Part shown: one piece after another, positions 27,485 through 36,868 of the stretch
Numbering within the stretch: the first letter of the stretch is position 1
How the letters are laid out: each line of letters starts with the position of its first letter
Source: Burkholderia pyrrocinia
GTDB lineage: Bacteria; Pseudomonadota; Gammaproteobacteria; Burkholderiales; Burkholderiaceae
Length of the DNA stretch: 64,000 nt
Reading direction: 5' to 3'
Assembly (NCBI RefSeq): GCF_022809715.1
Contig: NZ_CP094459.1
Location: forward strand, 744,001-808,000
Notes under the pieces: model-generated
Databases searched by the model: none
What the model was told of the DNA's origin: nothing
Seen by the model: only the letters and a program-made list of their open reading frames with translations
Made by a program: the position numbers and the translations under genes

Positions 27485-28678
27485 TCAGGCGGACGGCCGC
27501 GGTGCGCCCGCCGGCCGCGTGCCGGCCAGCAACGGCGGCACGAGCAGATAGAGCAGCGCGGCGGCAGCCCATACGAGCCCCGGCCACGTCGCGCGCGTCG
27601 CCGCATAGGTCGCGGTGACGACCAACGGGCCCGCCACGCCGATCAGGCTGGCCACGCTCGCGAGCGTGCCCTGCAGTTCGCCCTGGCGCGCATCGTCGAC
27701 CTGCCGCGCGAGCATCGCCTGCAGCGCCGGCAGCGTCATGCCGCCCGCCGCGAACAGCGGCAGCAGCGTGAACGGCACCCATGCGGCGGTCGCGAACGCG
27801 ATCACCGCGAGCCCGAGCGCGTCGCCCGCGAGCCCCAGCGCGAGCGCGCGACGCTCGCCGAGCCGCGCGATCAGCGGCCCGATCGCGAACGCCTGCGCGA
27901 GCGCATGGCACGCGCCGTAGCCCGCGAGCGACAGCCCCGCGATCGGCGTCGACCAGCCGAAATGTTCTTGGCCGTACAGGATCCACAGCGTCGCGGGCGC
28001 CTGCGATACCAGCGCGACGATCACGTAGATGCCGATCAGCGGCACGAGCGCGGGTGCGCCGCTCAGCCGGCGCAGGCTCGCGAACGGGTTGAGCGCGGCG
28101 ACCGCGCGGCCTGCGCGGGCCGAGCGCGGCCGCGATTCCGGCAGCGCGCGCCATACGAGCACGAGATTCAGCGCATTGAGCAGCGCGGCCGCGACGAACG
28201 GCGCGCGCAGGTGCAGCGCGCCGAGCAGCCCGCCGATCAGCGGGCCTGCGATGAAGCCGATGCCCATCATCGCGCCGAGCTGGCCGAAGCGCCGTGCGCG
28301 GTCGGGTTCGGCCGTGACGTCGGTGACGTACGCGGTCGCGACCGCCACGTTCGCGCCCGTGATGCCCGCGATCAGCCGCCCCGCGTAAAGCCAGGCAAGC
28401 GTCGGCGCGAGCGCCATCAGCAGGTAGTCGAGCGCGGCGCCCGCGAGCGACGCAAGCAGCACGGGCCGACGGCCGAAGCGGTCGCTCAGCGCGCCGAGCA
28501 GCGGCGCGCACAGGAACTGCGCGAACGCGTACAGCGCGAGCAATACGCCGTAGTGCGTGTCGGTGCTGCCCGCGCCGGCGAGCGAGCGCAGCAGGCCGGG
28601 CAGGATCGGCATCACGATCCCGACGCCGATCGCATCGAGCAGGACCGTGGCCAGGATGGCAATCAGGGACGGATTCAA
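27485..28678 (-). CDS. tetA: TetA-like tetracycline efflux MFS transporter (TTG start)
   Basis: Inner-membrane drug/H+ antiporter with 12 predicted spans, 397 aa. The N-terminus NPSLIAILATVLLDAIGVGIVMPILPGLLR-type stretch (first span and motif D), the loop 2-3 motif GALSDRFGRRPVLL and the motif C segment GFIAGPLIGG match the TetA(A/B) group. The start codon is TTG at 28678. A 19-bp operator-like palindrome ends 7 bases upstream and no Shine-Dalgarno is seen. tetR is divergent, with 62 bases between start codons. Actual tetracycline resistance is inference; chromosomal members may export other compounds. Confidence 0.88.
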   Translation of the reverse strand: MNPSLIAILATVLLDAIGVGIVMPILPGLLRSLAGAGSTDTHYGVLLALYAFAQFLCAPLLGALSDRFGRRPVLLASLAGAALDYLLMALAPTLAWLYAGRLIAGITGANVAVATAYVTDVTAEPDRARRFGQLGAMMGIGFIAGPLIGGLLGALHLRAPFVAAALLNALNLVLVWRALPESRPRSARAGRAVAALNPFASLRRLSGAPALVPLIGIYVIVALVSQAPATLWILYGQEHFGWSTPIAGLSLAGYGACHALAQAFAIGPLIARLGERRALALGLAGDALGLAVIAFATAAWVPFTLLPLFAAGGMTLPALQAMLARQVDDARQGELQGTLASVASLIGVAGPLVVTATYAATRATWPGLVWAAAALLYLLVPPLLAGTRPAGAPRPSA

Positions 28679-28685
28679 GGGGGTG

Positions 28686-28704
28686 ACTCTATCGATGATA
28701 GAGT
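28686..28704. promoter_or_regulatory. tet operator 1 candidate
   Basis: ACTCTATCGATGATAGAGT is a palindrome with 8-bp arms and is identical to the Tn10 tetO1 consensus (ACTCTATCATTGATAGAGT) except at the centre. It lies 7 bases before the tetA start. Confidence 0.88.
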
Positions 28705-28722
28705 GGCGATTATTCCATAGTT

Positions 28723-28741
28723 TCCCTATCGGTGATAGAGA
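28723..28741. promoter_or_regulatory. tet operator 2 candidate
   Basis: TCCCTATCGGTGATAGAGA differs from the Tn10 tetO2 sequence (TCCCTATCAGTGATAGAGA) at one base. Its last base is the A of the tetR ATG, so a bound repressor covers the start of its own gene. Centre-to-centre distance to the first operator is 37 bp. Confidence 0.88.
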
Positions 28742-29373
28742 TGAAGGACACAGGGGCGCGATTGACGCGCGACACGGTATTGCGCGCGGCGCTCGAACTG
28801 CTTGATGAAGTCGGTATCGACGGGCTGTCGACGAGGCGGCTCGCCGAGCGGCTCGGCGTGCAGTCGCCGACGCTTTACTGGCATTTCAAGAACAAGGCCG
28901 AGCTGCTCGACGCGATGGCCGAAGCGATCATGCTCGAGCGCCACGGCGCGTCGCTGCCGCGGCCTGGCGAAGCGTGGGATGCGTGGCTTGCCCACAACGC
29001 GCGCAGTTTCCGCCACGCGCTGCTCGCCTATCGCGACGGCGCGCGCCTGCATGCCGGTACGCGGCCGCGTGCGCTGCATTTCGGTTCGATCGAACGCAAG
29101 GTCGCGCTGCTCGGCGAAGCGGGCTTCGCGCCGGATGAAGCGGTCGACGTGATGTATGCGCTCGGCCGCTTCGTGGTCGGATGGGTGCTGGAGGAACAGG
29201 CAGAGCAGGACGGTGAGGCCGATGCGCCGCTGCCGGACGCGGCCGAGTATCCGCTGCTCGCGAAGGGCTGGGCCGCGCTGCGCGAGCGCGGCGGCGACGA
29301 AGCGTTCGAGCGCGGCGTCGCGCTGATCGTCGATGGCGCCCGAGCGCATCTGGCAGCGCGCCGGCGCGGCTGA
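28741..29373 (+). CDS. tetR: TetR tetracycline repressor
   Basis: One-component repressor that binds the two tet operators and is released by tetracycline-Mg. The helix-turn-helix is at about residues 25-47 (GIDGLSTRRLAERLGVQSPTLYWHFKNK), almost identical in the recognition helix QSPTLYWH to the Tn10-type repressors. The C-terminal ligand domain of the TetR_C type (DGARLHAGTRP with His/Thr used for drug binding) follows. ATG at 28741 gives 210 aa; a GTG at 28732 inside the operator is an in-frame alternative. No Shine-Dalgarno is visible. It diverges from tetA and converges with miaA. Confidence 0.92.
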   Translation: MKDTGARLTRDTVLRAALELLDEVGIDGLSTRRLAERLGVQSPTLYWHFKNKAELLDAMAEAIMLERHGASLPRPGEAWDAWLAHNARSFRHALLAYRDGARLHAGTRPRALHFGSIERKVALLGEAGFAPDEAVDVMYALGRFVVGWVLEEQAEQDGEADAPLPDAAEYPLLAKGWAALRERGGDEAFERGVALIVDGARAHLAARRRG

Positions 29374-29394
29374 CGCGGGCTGCCGGCGGCCCGC

Positions 29395-30369
29395 TCAGCC
29401 CGGCGCGCGGCCGTCGAGTACGCGTTCGAGCGCGTCGAGCGCGCGGGCCGTCGAGTCCGGCGCGATGCAGTCGACGACGATCCGTTCCGGCATCGCGCGC
29501 AGCCAGGTGAGCTGGCGCTTGCACAGCTGGCGCGTCGCGAAGATGCCCTTGTCGCGCATCGTCCGGTAGTCGGTGTCGCCGTCGAGGAATTCCCACGCCT
29601 GCCGATAGCCGACGCAGCGCATCGACGGCAGGTCGGGATGGAGATCGTCGCGACGGCGCAGCCGTTCGACTTCGTCGATGAAGCCCGCGTCGAGCATCGC
29701 GTCGAAGCGCTGCGCGATGCGTGCGTGCAGTACCGCGCGATCCGACGGTTCGAGCGCGACCGGCACGAAGCGGTACGCGGCGGCCGCATCGTCCGCGCGC
29801 CGCGGCGCGGCGAGCAGCGCCGACATCGGCTGCCCGCTCAGCATGAAGATTTCGAGCGCGCGCTGGATCCGCTGCGAATCGTTCGGCGCGAGCCGCGCGG
29901 CCGTGTCGGGATCGACCTGCGCGAGCCGCGCGTGCAGCGCGGGCCAGCCGTCGCGCGCGGCGTCGGCGTCGAGCTGCGCGCGCACGTCCGGATCGGCGCC
30001 CGGCAGGTCGTTGAGCCCCTGCGTCAGCGCCTTGTAGTACAGCATCGTGCCGCCGGCGAGCAGCGGCGTGCGACCGCGCGCGGCGATCTCGCCGATCAGG
30101 CGCAGCGCATCCGCGCGGAATTCCGCGGCCGAATACGCGTCGGCCGGGTCAATGATGTCGATCAGGTGATGCGGCACGCTCGCGCGTTCTTCGCGAGTCG
30201 GCTTCGCGGTGCCGATATCCATGTCGCGGTAGACGAGCGCCGAATCGACGCTGACGATCTCGATCGGGCGGCGCGCGGCGAGCGCCAGCGCCGCGGCCGT
30301 CTTGCCCGAAGCGGTGGGGCCGAGCAGGCAGGCGATCGTCGTCGGGGTGGACTGCGAAGGAGCGCTCAT
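29395..30369 (-). CDS. miaA: tRNA dimethylallyltransferase
   Basis: Attaches a dimethylallyl group to A37 of tRNAs reading UNN codons. The P-loop GPTASGKT is at about residues 17-24, followed by the [17 protein letters not shown] motif and [10 protein letters not shown]. The insertion domain and C-terminal [13 protein letters not shown] and [15 protein letters not shown] segments are complete. 324 aa is normal. The ATG at 30369 overlaps the mutL stop by 4 bases, so the two are translationally coupled, the same mutL-miaA order as in E. coli. Confidence 0.96.
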   Translation of the reverse strand: MSAPSQSTPTTIACLLGPTASGKTAAALALAARRPIEIVSVDSALVYRDMDIGTAKPTREERASVPHHLIDIIDPADAYSAAEFRADALRLIGEIAARGRTPLLAGGTMLYYKALTQGLNDLPGADPDVRAQLDADAARDGWPALHARLAQVDPDTAARLAPNDSQRIQRALEIFMLSGQPMSALLAAPRRADDAAAAYRFVPVALEPSDRAVLHARIAQRFDAMLDAGFIDEVERLRRRDDLHPDLPSMRCVGYRQAWEFLDGDTDYRTMRDKGIFATRQLCKRQLTWLRAMPERIVVDCIAPDSTARALDALERVLDGRAPG

Positions 30370-32348
30370 TGCCCGCGCATGAAGAGACGGTCGAGATCGT
30401 TCAGCGTGAGCTGATACCAGGTCGGACGGCCATGATTGCATTGGTCCGCGCGCTCGGTCGCTTCCATCTGGCGCAGCAGCGCGTTCATCTCGTCGAGCGT
30501 CAGGCGCCGGTTCGCGCGCACCGCGTGGTGGCACGCGAGCGTGCCGAGCAGTTCGTGCTGGCGCTCGGTGAGCACGCGCGAGCCGCCGAACGCATGCAGG
30601 TCGGCGAGCACCGCGCGCGCGAGCGACTGCAGGTCGGCATCCTTCAGCAGCGCCGGCACCGCGCGGATCGCGAGCGTCGTCGGCGACAGCACCGCGAGAT
30701 CGAAGCCGAGCGATTCGAGCGTGTCGCGTTCTTCCTCGACCGTGCCGATCTCGACCGGCGTGGCCGTCATCGACACCGGCAGCAGCAGCGACTGCACGGC
30801 GACCGAGCGATCGGTGAGCGCGTTCTTGAACTGTTCGTACAGTATCCGCTCGTGGGCCGCGTGCATGTCGACGATCACGAGCCCGTGCGCGTTCTGTGCG
30901 AGCACGTAGATGCCGTGGATCTGGCCGAGCGCGAAGCCGAGCGGCTGCTCGTCGTGCGCGGTGGCGGCGATCGGCGACGCAGTGAAGCCCGGCAGCGGCG
31001 CACCCGGCGCGTCGGCCGAATCGCGGGCGACGGTGGTCGTGCCGTCCGGCGTGCCAGCGCCGCTGTCCTTGCGGCCGAACAGCGCATCGTAGAGCGCGAG
31101 CGGCTGCGCGACGGGCAGCGTGCCCTGCGTCATCCGCGCCTGGCGCATCCAGGTGTTGCCCGCCGACGATGACGACGGCGACGAGAAGCCGCTGCCGCCG
31201 GTGGCCTGGCCGTGGCCCTGGCCGAGCGGCGTGTCCAGGAACGATGCGGGTCCGCGCGGCGCAGGCTCGATATGCGCGGCGTGACCGCCCGCGGTGGTTT
31301 CCGGCGACGCGCCCGCGTGGCGCGCGAGCGCGCGCTGGACCGCGTGGAACACGTACTGGTGGATCGAGCGCGAATCGCGAAAGCGCACCTCGATCTTCGA
31401 CGGATGCACGTTCACGTCGACGGCTTCGGGCGGCAGGTCGAGGAACAGCACGTACGACGGGTAGCGGTCGCCGTGCAGCACGTCCTCGTAGGCCGCGCGC
31501 ACCGCATGTGTCAGCAGCTTGTCGCGCACGAAGCGGCCGTTGACGAAGAAATACTGCTGGTCGGCGCGCCCGCGGCTCGCGGTCGGCAGGCCCGCGCAGC
31601 CGTAGACGGCGAGCGGGCCGGCCTGCTCGTCGAGCGGCAGGTGCGCGGTCGCGAAGCTGTCGCCGAGGATCTTCGCGACGCGCTGCGCGGGCTCGGTCGC
31701 ATTCCAGTGCTCGACGGCCTTGCCGTTGTGCAGCACCGAGATCGCGACGTCCGGCCGCGCGAGTGCCGCGCGGCGGATCATTTCCAGGCAGTGGCCGAAC
31801 TCGGTCTGCTCGCTCTTCAGGAACTTGCGCCGCGCGGGCGTGTTGAAGTACAGCTCGCGCACCTCGATCGTCGTGCCGGTCGAGCCGGCGGCCGGTGACA
31901 GCACGCCTGTCTGCGCATCGATCTTCATTGCATGCGCGGCGTCGGTGGTCCGGCTCGTGATCGACATCTCGGCGACCGATGCGATCGACGCGAGCGCTTC
32001 GCCGCGGAACCCGAGCGTCGCGACCGCCTCGAGCTCCTCGAGCGAGCGGATCTTGCTGGTGGCATGGCGCATCAGCGCGAGCGCCAGCTCGTCGGGCGGA
32101 ATCCCGCAACCGTCGTCGGTGATCGAGATGCGCTTGACGCCGCCTTCTTCCAGCACGATGCGCAGCGTCGTCGCGCCGGCATCCATTGCATTCTCGAGCA
32201 GTTCCTTGACGACCGACGCCGGGCGTTCGACGACCTCGCCCGCGGCGATCTGGCTGATCAGCTGGTCGGGCAGGGGCTGGATCGCGCGCAGCGGGCGCGG
32301 AGCAGGGGCGGGCGCGGCGCCCGCGGCCGTTTCGGTGATATCGGACAT
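30366..32348 (-). CDS. mutL: DNA mismatch repair protein MutL
   Basis: Couples MutS mismatch recognition to downstream repair factors. The GHKL ATPase domain has [22 protein letters not shown], the catalytic ENAMDAGAT and the ATP-lid motifs DDGCGI and [11 protein letters not shown] variable Pro/Gly/Ser linker spans about residues 345-470, and the C-terminal dimerisation domain ends with NHGRPT(W) as in other proteobacteria. The endonuclease DQHA(X)2E motif is changed to [12 protein letters not shown], as the family commonly shows. 660 aa. TATAAT lies 6 bases before the ATG with no Shine-Dalgarno, suggesting a leaderless transcript. Confidence 0.97.
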   Translation of the reverse strand: MSDITETAAGAAPAPAPRPLRAIQPLPDQLISQIAAGEVVERPASVVKELLENAMDAGATTLRIVLEEGGVKRISITDDGCGIPPDELALALMRHATSKIRSLEELEAVATLGFRGEALASIASVAEMSITSRTTDAAHAMKIDAQTGVLSPAAGSTGTTIEVRELYFNTPARRKFLKSEQTEFGHCLEMIRRAALARPDVAISVLHNGKAVEHWNATEPAQRVAKILGDSFATAHLPLDEQAGPLAVYGCAGLPTASRGRADQQYFFVNGRFVRDKLLTHAVRAAYEDVLHGDRYPSYVLFLDLPPEAVDVNVHPSKIEVRFRDSRSIHQYVFHAVQRALARHAGASPETTAGGHAAHIEPAPRGPASFLDTPLGQGHGQATGGSGFSSPSSSSAGNTWMRQARMTQGTLPVAQPLALYDALFGRKDSGAGTPDGTTTVARDSADAPGAPLPGFTASPIAATAHDEQPLGFALGQIHGIYVLAQNAHGLVIVDMHAAHERILYEQFKNALTDRSVAVQSLLLPVSMTATPVEIGTVEEERDTLESLGFDLAVLSPTTLAIRAVPALLKDADLQSLARAVLADLHAFGGSRVLTERQHELLGTLACHHAVRANRRLTLDEMNALLRQMEATERADQCNHGRPTWYQLTLNDLDRLFMRGQ

Positions 32349-32354
32349 GGCCGA

Positions 32355-32360
32355 ATTATA
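32355..32360 (-). promoter_or_regulatory. Candidate -10 element of mutL directly at the start codon
   Basis: On the minus strand a perfect TATAAT is 6 bases before the mutL ATG at 32348. Transcription from it would begin at or next to the A of the ATG. The -35 region (CCGGCA) is weak. Confidence 0.45.
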
Positions 32361-32528
32361 GCGAGGCGGCGGATGCGTGCCGGGGCGACCGGCGGTTACG
32401 TTTTTTCACGGAGCCTTAAGGTAGTTTCGGTATGATGGCTCCGTCGCGCGCGCCGCCTTGGCCGGCGGGTGCTTCCGCCTTTTCGACCATTCCGGCCCTT
32501 TCGCCCTTTCGCCTTCGAGGAATCGCAT

Positions 32529-33212
32529 TTGGATACGCTGCTTCATTTCGTCAACCTTGTCCTGCATATCGACGCATTCCTCGGCGATTTCATCCGGCAG
32601 TACGGCGCATGGGTCTATCTCGTCCTGTTCCTGATCGTGTTCTGCGAGACGGGGCTCGTCGTGTTCCCGTTCCTGCCCGGCGATTCGCTGCTGTTCATCG
32701 GCGGCGCGTTCGCGGCGACAGGCGAAATGAACGTCGGCGCGCTGATCGTGCTGCTGCTCGTCGCGGCGATCTCCGGCAACACCGTGAACTACCTGATCGG
32801 CCGCTGGGTCGGCCCGAAGGTATTCAATACCCATATCCCGGTGCTCGAGCGCTTCCTCGATCGCGCCGCGCTGCAGAAGACCCACTCGTTCTACGACAAG
32901 CACGGCGGCAAGACGATCGTGCTCGCGCGTTTCATCCCGGTCGTGCGTACGTTCGCGCCGTTCGTCGCGGGTGCGTCGTCGATGAGCGCCACGCGCTTCC
33001 AGCTCTTCAACGTGATCGGCGCGCTGGTCTGGGTGCTGCTGCTCGTGCTGCTCGGCTATTTCTTCGGCAACATCCCGTTCGTCCGCCAGTACCTGAACGT
33101 GATCGTGCTGGTCGGCATCGGCGCGGCGATCGTGCCGGTCGCGCTCGGCGCGGTATGGAAGCTCGTGCGCGGGCGGCGGTCGGACCATGCGCAGAAGACG
33201 GGTGGGCGCTGA
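32529..33212 (+). CDS. DedA family inner-membrane protein (TTG start)
   Basis: DedA/SNARE-associated membrane protein, a family now linked to undecaprenyl-phosphate or phospholipid flipping and to polymyxin resistance in Burkholderia. Visible are the family's re-entrant and Arg motifs: VVFPFLPGDSLLFIGGAFA, GRWVGPKVFNTHIP, then FYDKHGGKTIVLARFIPVVRTFAPFVAG (motif with the two conserved Arg). Five to six hydrophobic segments are predicted over 227 aa. The frame is open further upstream (Phe/Pro/Arg repeats, not family-like); TTG at 32529 with GAGGA upstream matches the known N-terminus DTLLHFVNLV. It diverges from mutL. Confidence 0.9.
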   Translation: MDTLLHFVNLVLHIDAFLGDFIRQYGAWVYLVLFLIVFCETGLVVFPFLPGDSLLFIGGAFAATGEMNVGALIVLLLVAAISGNTVNYLIGRWVGPKVFNTHIPVLERFLDRAALQKTHSFYDKHGGKTIVLARFIPVVRTFAPFVAGASSMSATRFQLFNVIGALVWVLLLVLLGYFFGNIPFVRQYLNVIVLVGIGAAIVPVALGAVWKLVRGRRSDHAQKTGGR

Positions 33213-33240
33213 GCGGGGCGCTTCGCTTCCTTTTCGGTGC

Positions 33241-33279
33241 AAAAAAAGCGCGGCAATTTGAATTGCCACGCTTTTTTTT
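33241..33279. terminator. Bidirectional intrinsic terminator (DedA / MscS)
   Basis: GGCAATT at 33252-33258 pairs with AATTGCC at 33261-33267, with an outer GCG/CGC pair around one mismatch. A-run on the left and T-run on the right make it work in both directions between convergent genes. Confidence 0.9.
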
Positions 33280-33294
33280 CGTCCGGCGCCGCCG

Positions 33295-34107
33295 TTACGC
33301 GTTGCGATGCAAGAGCGGCGTTTCGGGCGTCGGGTATTGCGCGTCGCGGAACGTCTCGATGATCACGCGGTTGGTATCGCAGTACACCTGCCAGTAGTTC
33401 TCGGGTGCCGTGGACGGGCGCACGAACAGCAGCGGGCCTTCCGGCGTGAACTGCAGCACGCCGACGTCCGGCGCCGGGTCGGTCAGCACGTTCGGGATCT
33501 GCTGGATCGACGTCTTCAGGCGATTGATCGCGTCGACCGCGTCGACGCCGTTCGCGATCTTCGCGGTTAGGTCGACGCGGCGGTGCGACGTTGCGCTGTA
33601 GTTCGCGATGTTGTCCGAGAAGATCTTGTTGTTGCCGACGATCGTCACGATGTTGTCGGCGGTGACGATCGTCGTGCCGAACAGGCCGAGCTCCTTCACC
33701 GTACCCGTGACGCCGCCTGCGCTGATCACGTCGCCGATCTTGAACGGGCGCAGCACCTGCATGAACACGCCGGCGGCGAAGTGCGCGAGCAGGCCGCCCC
33801 AGGCCGTGCCGATCGCGAGGCCGAGGCCGGCGAGCAGCGCGGCGAACGAGGTCGTCTGCACGCCGAAGATCTGCAGGATCGCGAGGATCAGCAGGATCGT
33901 CAGCAGCACGCCGACGACGGAGGTCAGGTAGTCGGTGAGCGTCGGGTCGACCTTGCCGCTGCGGCGTACGACCTTGCCGAGCAGGCGCGTGCCGATGCGG
34001 ATCGCCCAGCGGCCGATGAACCACAACACGATCGCGGCGAGAAGGTTGAGGCCGAAGTCGAGGCCGCGGGTCATCAGGAATTGCTGGGCGGTGGCGAGGT
34101 CGGGCAT
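33295..34107 (-). CDS. Small-conductance mechanosensitive channel (MscS family)
   Basis: Inner-membrane channel that opens under membrane tension to release solutes on osmotic downshock. Three membrane segments are visible in the first 125 residues; the third, pore-lining helix is rich in Ala/Gly (GLGLAIGTAWGGLLAHFAAGVFMQVLRPFKIGD). The cytoplasmic beta domain follows (GTVKELGLFGTTIVTADNIVTIVGNNKIF). 270 aa is the short MscS form. It is convergent with the DedA gene and separated by a shared terminator. Confidence 0.93.
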   Translation of the reverse strand: MPDLATAQQFLMTRGLDFGLNLLAAIVLWFIGRWAIRIGTRLLGKVVRRSGKVDPTLTDYLTSVVGVLLTILLILAILQIFGVQTTSFAALLAGLGLAIGTAWGGLLAHFAAGVFMQVLRPFKIGDVISAGGVTGTVKELGLFGTTIVTADNIVTIVGNNKIFSDNIANYSATSHRRVDLTAKIANGVDAVDAINRLKTSIQQIPNVLTDPAPDVGVLQFTPEGPLLFVRPSTAPENYWQVYCDTNRVIIETFRDAQYPTPETPLLHRNA

Positions 34108-34318
34108 GGAGTCTCCGGGAGGGGGAAAGGTGAAGATCGAACGTAAGGGGGCTCGATCGATGGGCCCTTTATAGCCGACGCGGCGTCATGAGACAACGGG
34201 CCTGGTGGTCGGCGCGTTCATCAACGCTTGCCGGAGACCTCGATCCGCAACGATTCCTTATATCTCTGTCTATTTGCGGTTCACGCGCCGCGCCTGACGG
34301 CGCGCACGGCGCCGGCCG

Positions 34319-35152
34319 CTACTTCTGCCGCGGCCCGAACGGCCGCTGCTGCACGTCCGCCCCGTGCGCGACGATCGCCATGCCCTCCGGCACTTCCTCC
34401 CACGCGCCGCGCAGGTCGACGAGCGGCTCGGACACGACCATGAACGCGTCGTCGCCGACTTCGGCGATGCGCGGGTCATGCGGATACAGCTCGTGCAGGT
34501 GCTTGAACGACGTGCTGTGGAACAGCGAACGCGATTGCCGTTCGCTCGAGTAGCGCACCGCGATGATCCGTTCGCCGTCGGTCGCGCAGACCGTCATGTT
34601 GAGCGGGTCGGCCACGCGATGCCGCGCGGCGGTTTCCTCGACCACGCCGGCCATCCGTTCGAGCGCCTGCAGCGGCATCTGCTCGAGGCCGTACGTCAGC
34701 GCGAGGCGGAACATCAGCTCGGAATCGGTCGAGCCTTCGAGCGTCGGGAACAGTGCTGGATCGACCTTCATCGTCAGGTCGCGGCGCAGCTTGTGGAAGC
34801 CGCGGATCAGCCCGTTGTGCGCGAACAGCCAGCGGCCGTGGCGGAACGGGTGGCAGTTGGTTTCCTGCACGGGCGTTTCGGTCGCCGCGCGGATATGCGC
34901 GATGAACATCCGCGAGCGGATCGCGCGCGCGGCTTCGCGCAGGTTGCGATCGTTCCACGCGGGATGCACGGAGCGATAGCGGAACGGCAGTTCGTCGGGG
35001 TGCCCGTACCAGCCGATGCCGAAACCGTCGCCATTGGTGGTCGTGGCGCCGAGCTCCGAATGCAGGCTCTGGTCGATCAGCGAATGCTTCGCGCGGAACA
35101 GCACGGTCTCGAGATGGATCGGATTGCCCGTATAGGCGAGCCAGCGGCACAT
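34319..35152 (-). CDS. Class II glutamine amidotransferase (YafJ family)
   Basis: Ntn-type glutamine amidotransferase domain on its own, 277 aa. After Met removal the nucleophile is Cys2 (MCRWLAYTGNPI). GATTTNGDGFGIGWYG and FIAHIRAATETPVQETNCHPFRHGRWLFAHNG are the substrate and oxyanion segments shared with GatD/YafJ proteins. No synthase domain is attached, so the acceptor of the released ammonia is unknown. The start at 35152 is required by the Cys2 rule; the frame continues upstream without similarity. Neighbours on both sides are unrelated. Confidence 0.9.
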   Translation of the reverse strand: MCRWLAYTGNPIHLETVLFRAKHSLIDQSLHSELGATTTNGDGFGIGWYGHPDELPFRYRSVHPAWNDRNLREAARAIRSRMFIAHIRAATETPVQETNCHPFRHGRWLFAHNGLIRGFHKLRRDLTMKVDPALFPTLEGSTDSELMFRLALTYGLEQMPLQALERMAGVVEETAARHRVADPLNMTVCATDGERIIAVRYSSERQSRSLFHSTSFKHLHELYPHDPRIAEVGDDAFMVVSEPLVDLRGAWEEVPEGMAIVAHGADVQQRPFGPRQK

Positions 35153-35356
35153 GGAGCGCTCCCTCACGATGAATCGTTCGCGCATGGTAGCCGACTTCGC
35201 CGCGCGGCCGCGTCTGCGGCCTGCCGGCACGGTTGTCCGTGCGAGCGCGCTGCCCAATGCTCACATGTAACGCACGCGCATGCGCAACCGCCCGGCCAGG
35301 CGGCCGGGCGTCGCGCAGCGAGGCGGCCCGCGACGGCGCCGCCGCGGCCGTCATGC

Positions 35357-35686
35357 TCAGTCGCCGAGCGCGTCCATCACGCGCGCCGAATAGACGAGCG
35401 CGGCACCCGCATTCAGCGCAATTGCGACGCCGAGCGCTTCCGCCACTTCCTCCCTGGTCGCGCCATGCTTTGTCGCTTCGGCCGTGTGAACGGCGATACA
35501 GCCGTCGCAGCGCGTCGTGACGGCCACCGCGAGCGCGATCAGCTCGCGCGTTTTCGCGTCGAGATGGCCCGTCTTGGCGCCGGCCCCTGCCAGCGCCTGG
35601 TAGCCGGCCAGCGTATCGGGCGACAGCTTGGCGATATCGCCGATGCGCGTCGAGAGTTCCTTCCGGTATTCGTTCCAGTTCAGCAT
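35357..35686 (-). CDS. Carboxymuconolactone decarboxylase family protein (AhpD-like)
   Basis: Small all-helical protein of 109 aa with the AhpD-type redox motif CDGCIAVH (Cys pair plus His, about residues 55-62) and the upstream LDAKTRELIALAVA helix. Such proteins act as alkylhydroperoxidases or related enzymes. It diverges from an AraC-type regulator whose start is 129 bases away, so that regulator probably controls it. The ancestral decarboxylase function is unlikely because of the CxxC. Confidence 0.88.
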   Translation of the reverse strand: MLNWNEYRKELSTRIGDIAKLSPDTLAGYQALAGAGAKTGHLDAKTRELIALAVAVTTRCDGCIAVHTAEATKHGATREEVAEALGVAIALNAGAALVYSARVMDALGD

Positions 35687-35815
35687 GATGCGTCCTTTCG
35701 AGTAGAGGTGAGGAGGGCGGCGGGCGCCGCGATCTCGGGGGATGCAGGGCTATTCTGATCGTTCGCGCTGAGGGTTTCGATACGTTAGAGTGTCAATTTT
35801 TAGCGCGATCGTCTC

Positions 35816-36763
35816 ATGGATGCATTGAGTCAACTGTTGTCGCTGGGCCGCAGCCATGTCGAACTCGACGTGCGTTGCCTGCTCGACGGGCCGTTCGCGA
35901 TGCCGCACGACCCGTTGCCGCCCGGCGAGGCGGCGTTCCACCTGCTGCTGGCCGGCACGTGCCGGCTGCGTACCGCCGACGGGCGCACGCTGCAACTCGC
36001 CGACGGCGATTTCGTGCTGCTGCCCGCGGGTGGCGCGCACGACCTGCTCGACGCGGGAGCCGGCCGGTCGCGGCCGGTCGCGCCGCTGCGCGAACCGGCC
36101 GCCGCCGGCGGCGCGGTGGTCCCGGTCAAGTCGAATCTCGATCCGGCCGAATCGGGCAGTGCGAGCGTGGACCTGCTGTGCGGACGTTTCGTCTATGCGC
36201 GCGGCGCGGGCGAACTGCTGATGCGCACGCTGCCGCAGGTGCTGCACGTCGGGTTGCGCGAGGCGTCGGGGTTCGCGCCGCTGCAACTGCTGACGAGCGT
36301 GCTGCGCAGCGAGGCGTCGAATGTGCAGCCGGGCGCCGGCGCGATCGTGAATGCGCTCGGCCAGGCGCTGCTCGCGTATGCGTTGCGCGCGTACGGCCGC
36401 GACGCGCGCGTGCCGTCCGGCTGGCTCGCGCTCGCGGCCGATGCGCGGCTCGGCCCGTCGGTCCAGGCCGTGCTGCAGGCGCCGGAGCAGCCGTGGACGG
36501 TCGAGTCGCTCGGCGACGCAGCGGCGATGTCGCGCGCGACCTATGCACGGCATTTCCGCGAGAAAGCCGGGATGAGTGTCGGCGCGTTCGTCGCGCAGAT
36601 CCGGATGATGCATGCATGCGCGCTGTTGCAGGATACGCAGCGCGGGCAGGCGGAGATCGGCCAGGCGGTCGGTTATCAATCCGAGGCGGCCTTCGGCAAG
36701 GCGTTTCGCGCGGTGCTCGGCACGACGCCCGGGCGCTGGCGGCGCGCGCAGCGCGGAACGTAA
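35816..36763 (+). CDS. AraC family regulator with N-terminal cupin
   Basis: 315-aa transcription regulator. The first ~190 residues match the cupin-like sensor (AraC_binding/cupin_6: MPHDPLPPGEAAFHLLLAGTCRL, DGDFVLLPAGGAHDL). The C-terminal 100 residues hold two helix-turn-helix motifs (WTVESLGDAAAMSRATYARHF and AEIGQAVGYQSEAAFGKAFR). Divergent orientation to the AhpD-like gene suggests that gene is its target; relatives usually activate an oxidoreductase next door. No link to the lipid cluster downstream can be proven. Confidence 0.9.
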   Translation: MDALSQLLSLGRSHVELDVRCLLDGPFAMPHDPLPPGEAAFHLLLAGTCRLRTADGRTLQLADGDFVLLPAGGAHDLLDAGAGRSRPVAPLREPAAAGGAVVPVKSNLDPAESGSASVDLLCGRFVYARGAGELLMRTLPQVLHVGLREASGFAPLQLLTSVLRSEASNVQPGAGAIVNALGQALLAYALRAYGRDARVPSGWLALAADARLGPSVQAVLQAPEQPWTVESLGDAAAMSRATYARHFREKAGMSVGAFVAQIRMMHACALLQDTQRGQAEIGQAVGYQSEAAFGKAFRAVLGTTPGRWRRAQRGT

Positions 36764-36868
36764 GACTGCAGGCGAGGTCGTCTTGTGGCGAGCGCCAAAG
36801 CTGCTACCATGCGCGAAACGCAGTTCAACGAAAACGATTTCGAACAACAAGAAAGAGAGGGCAAAGCA

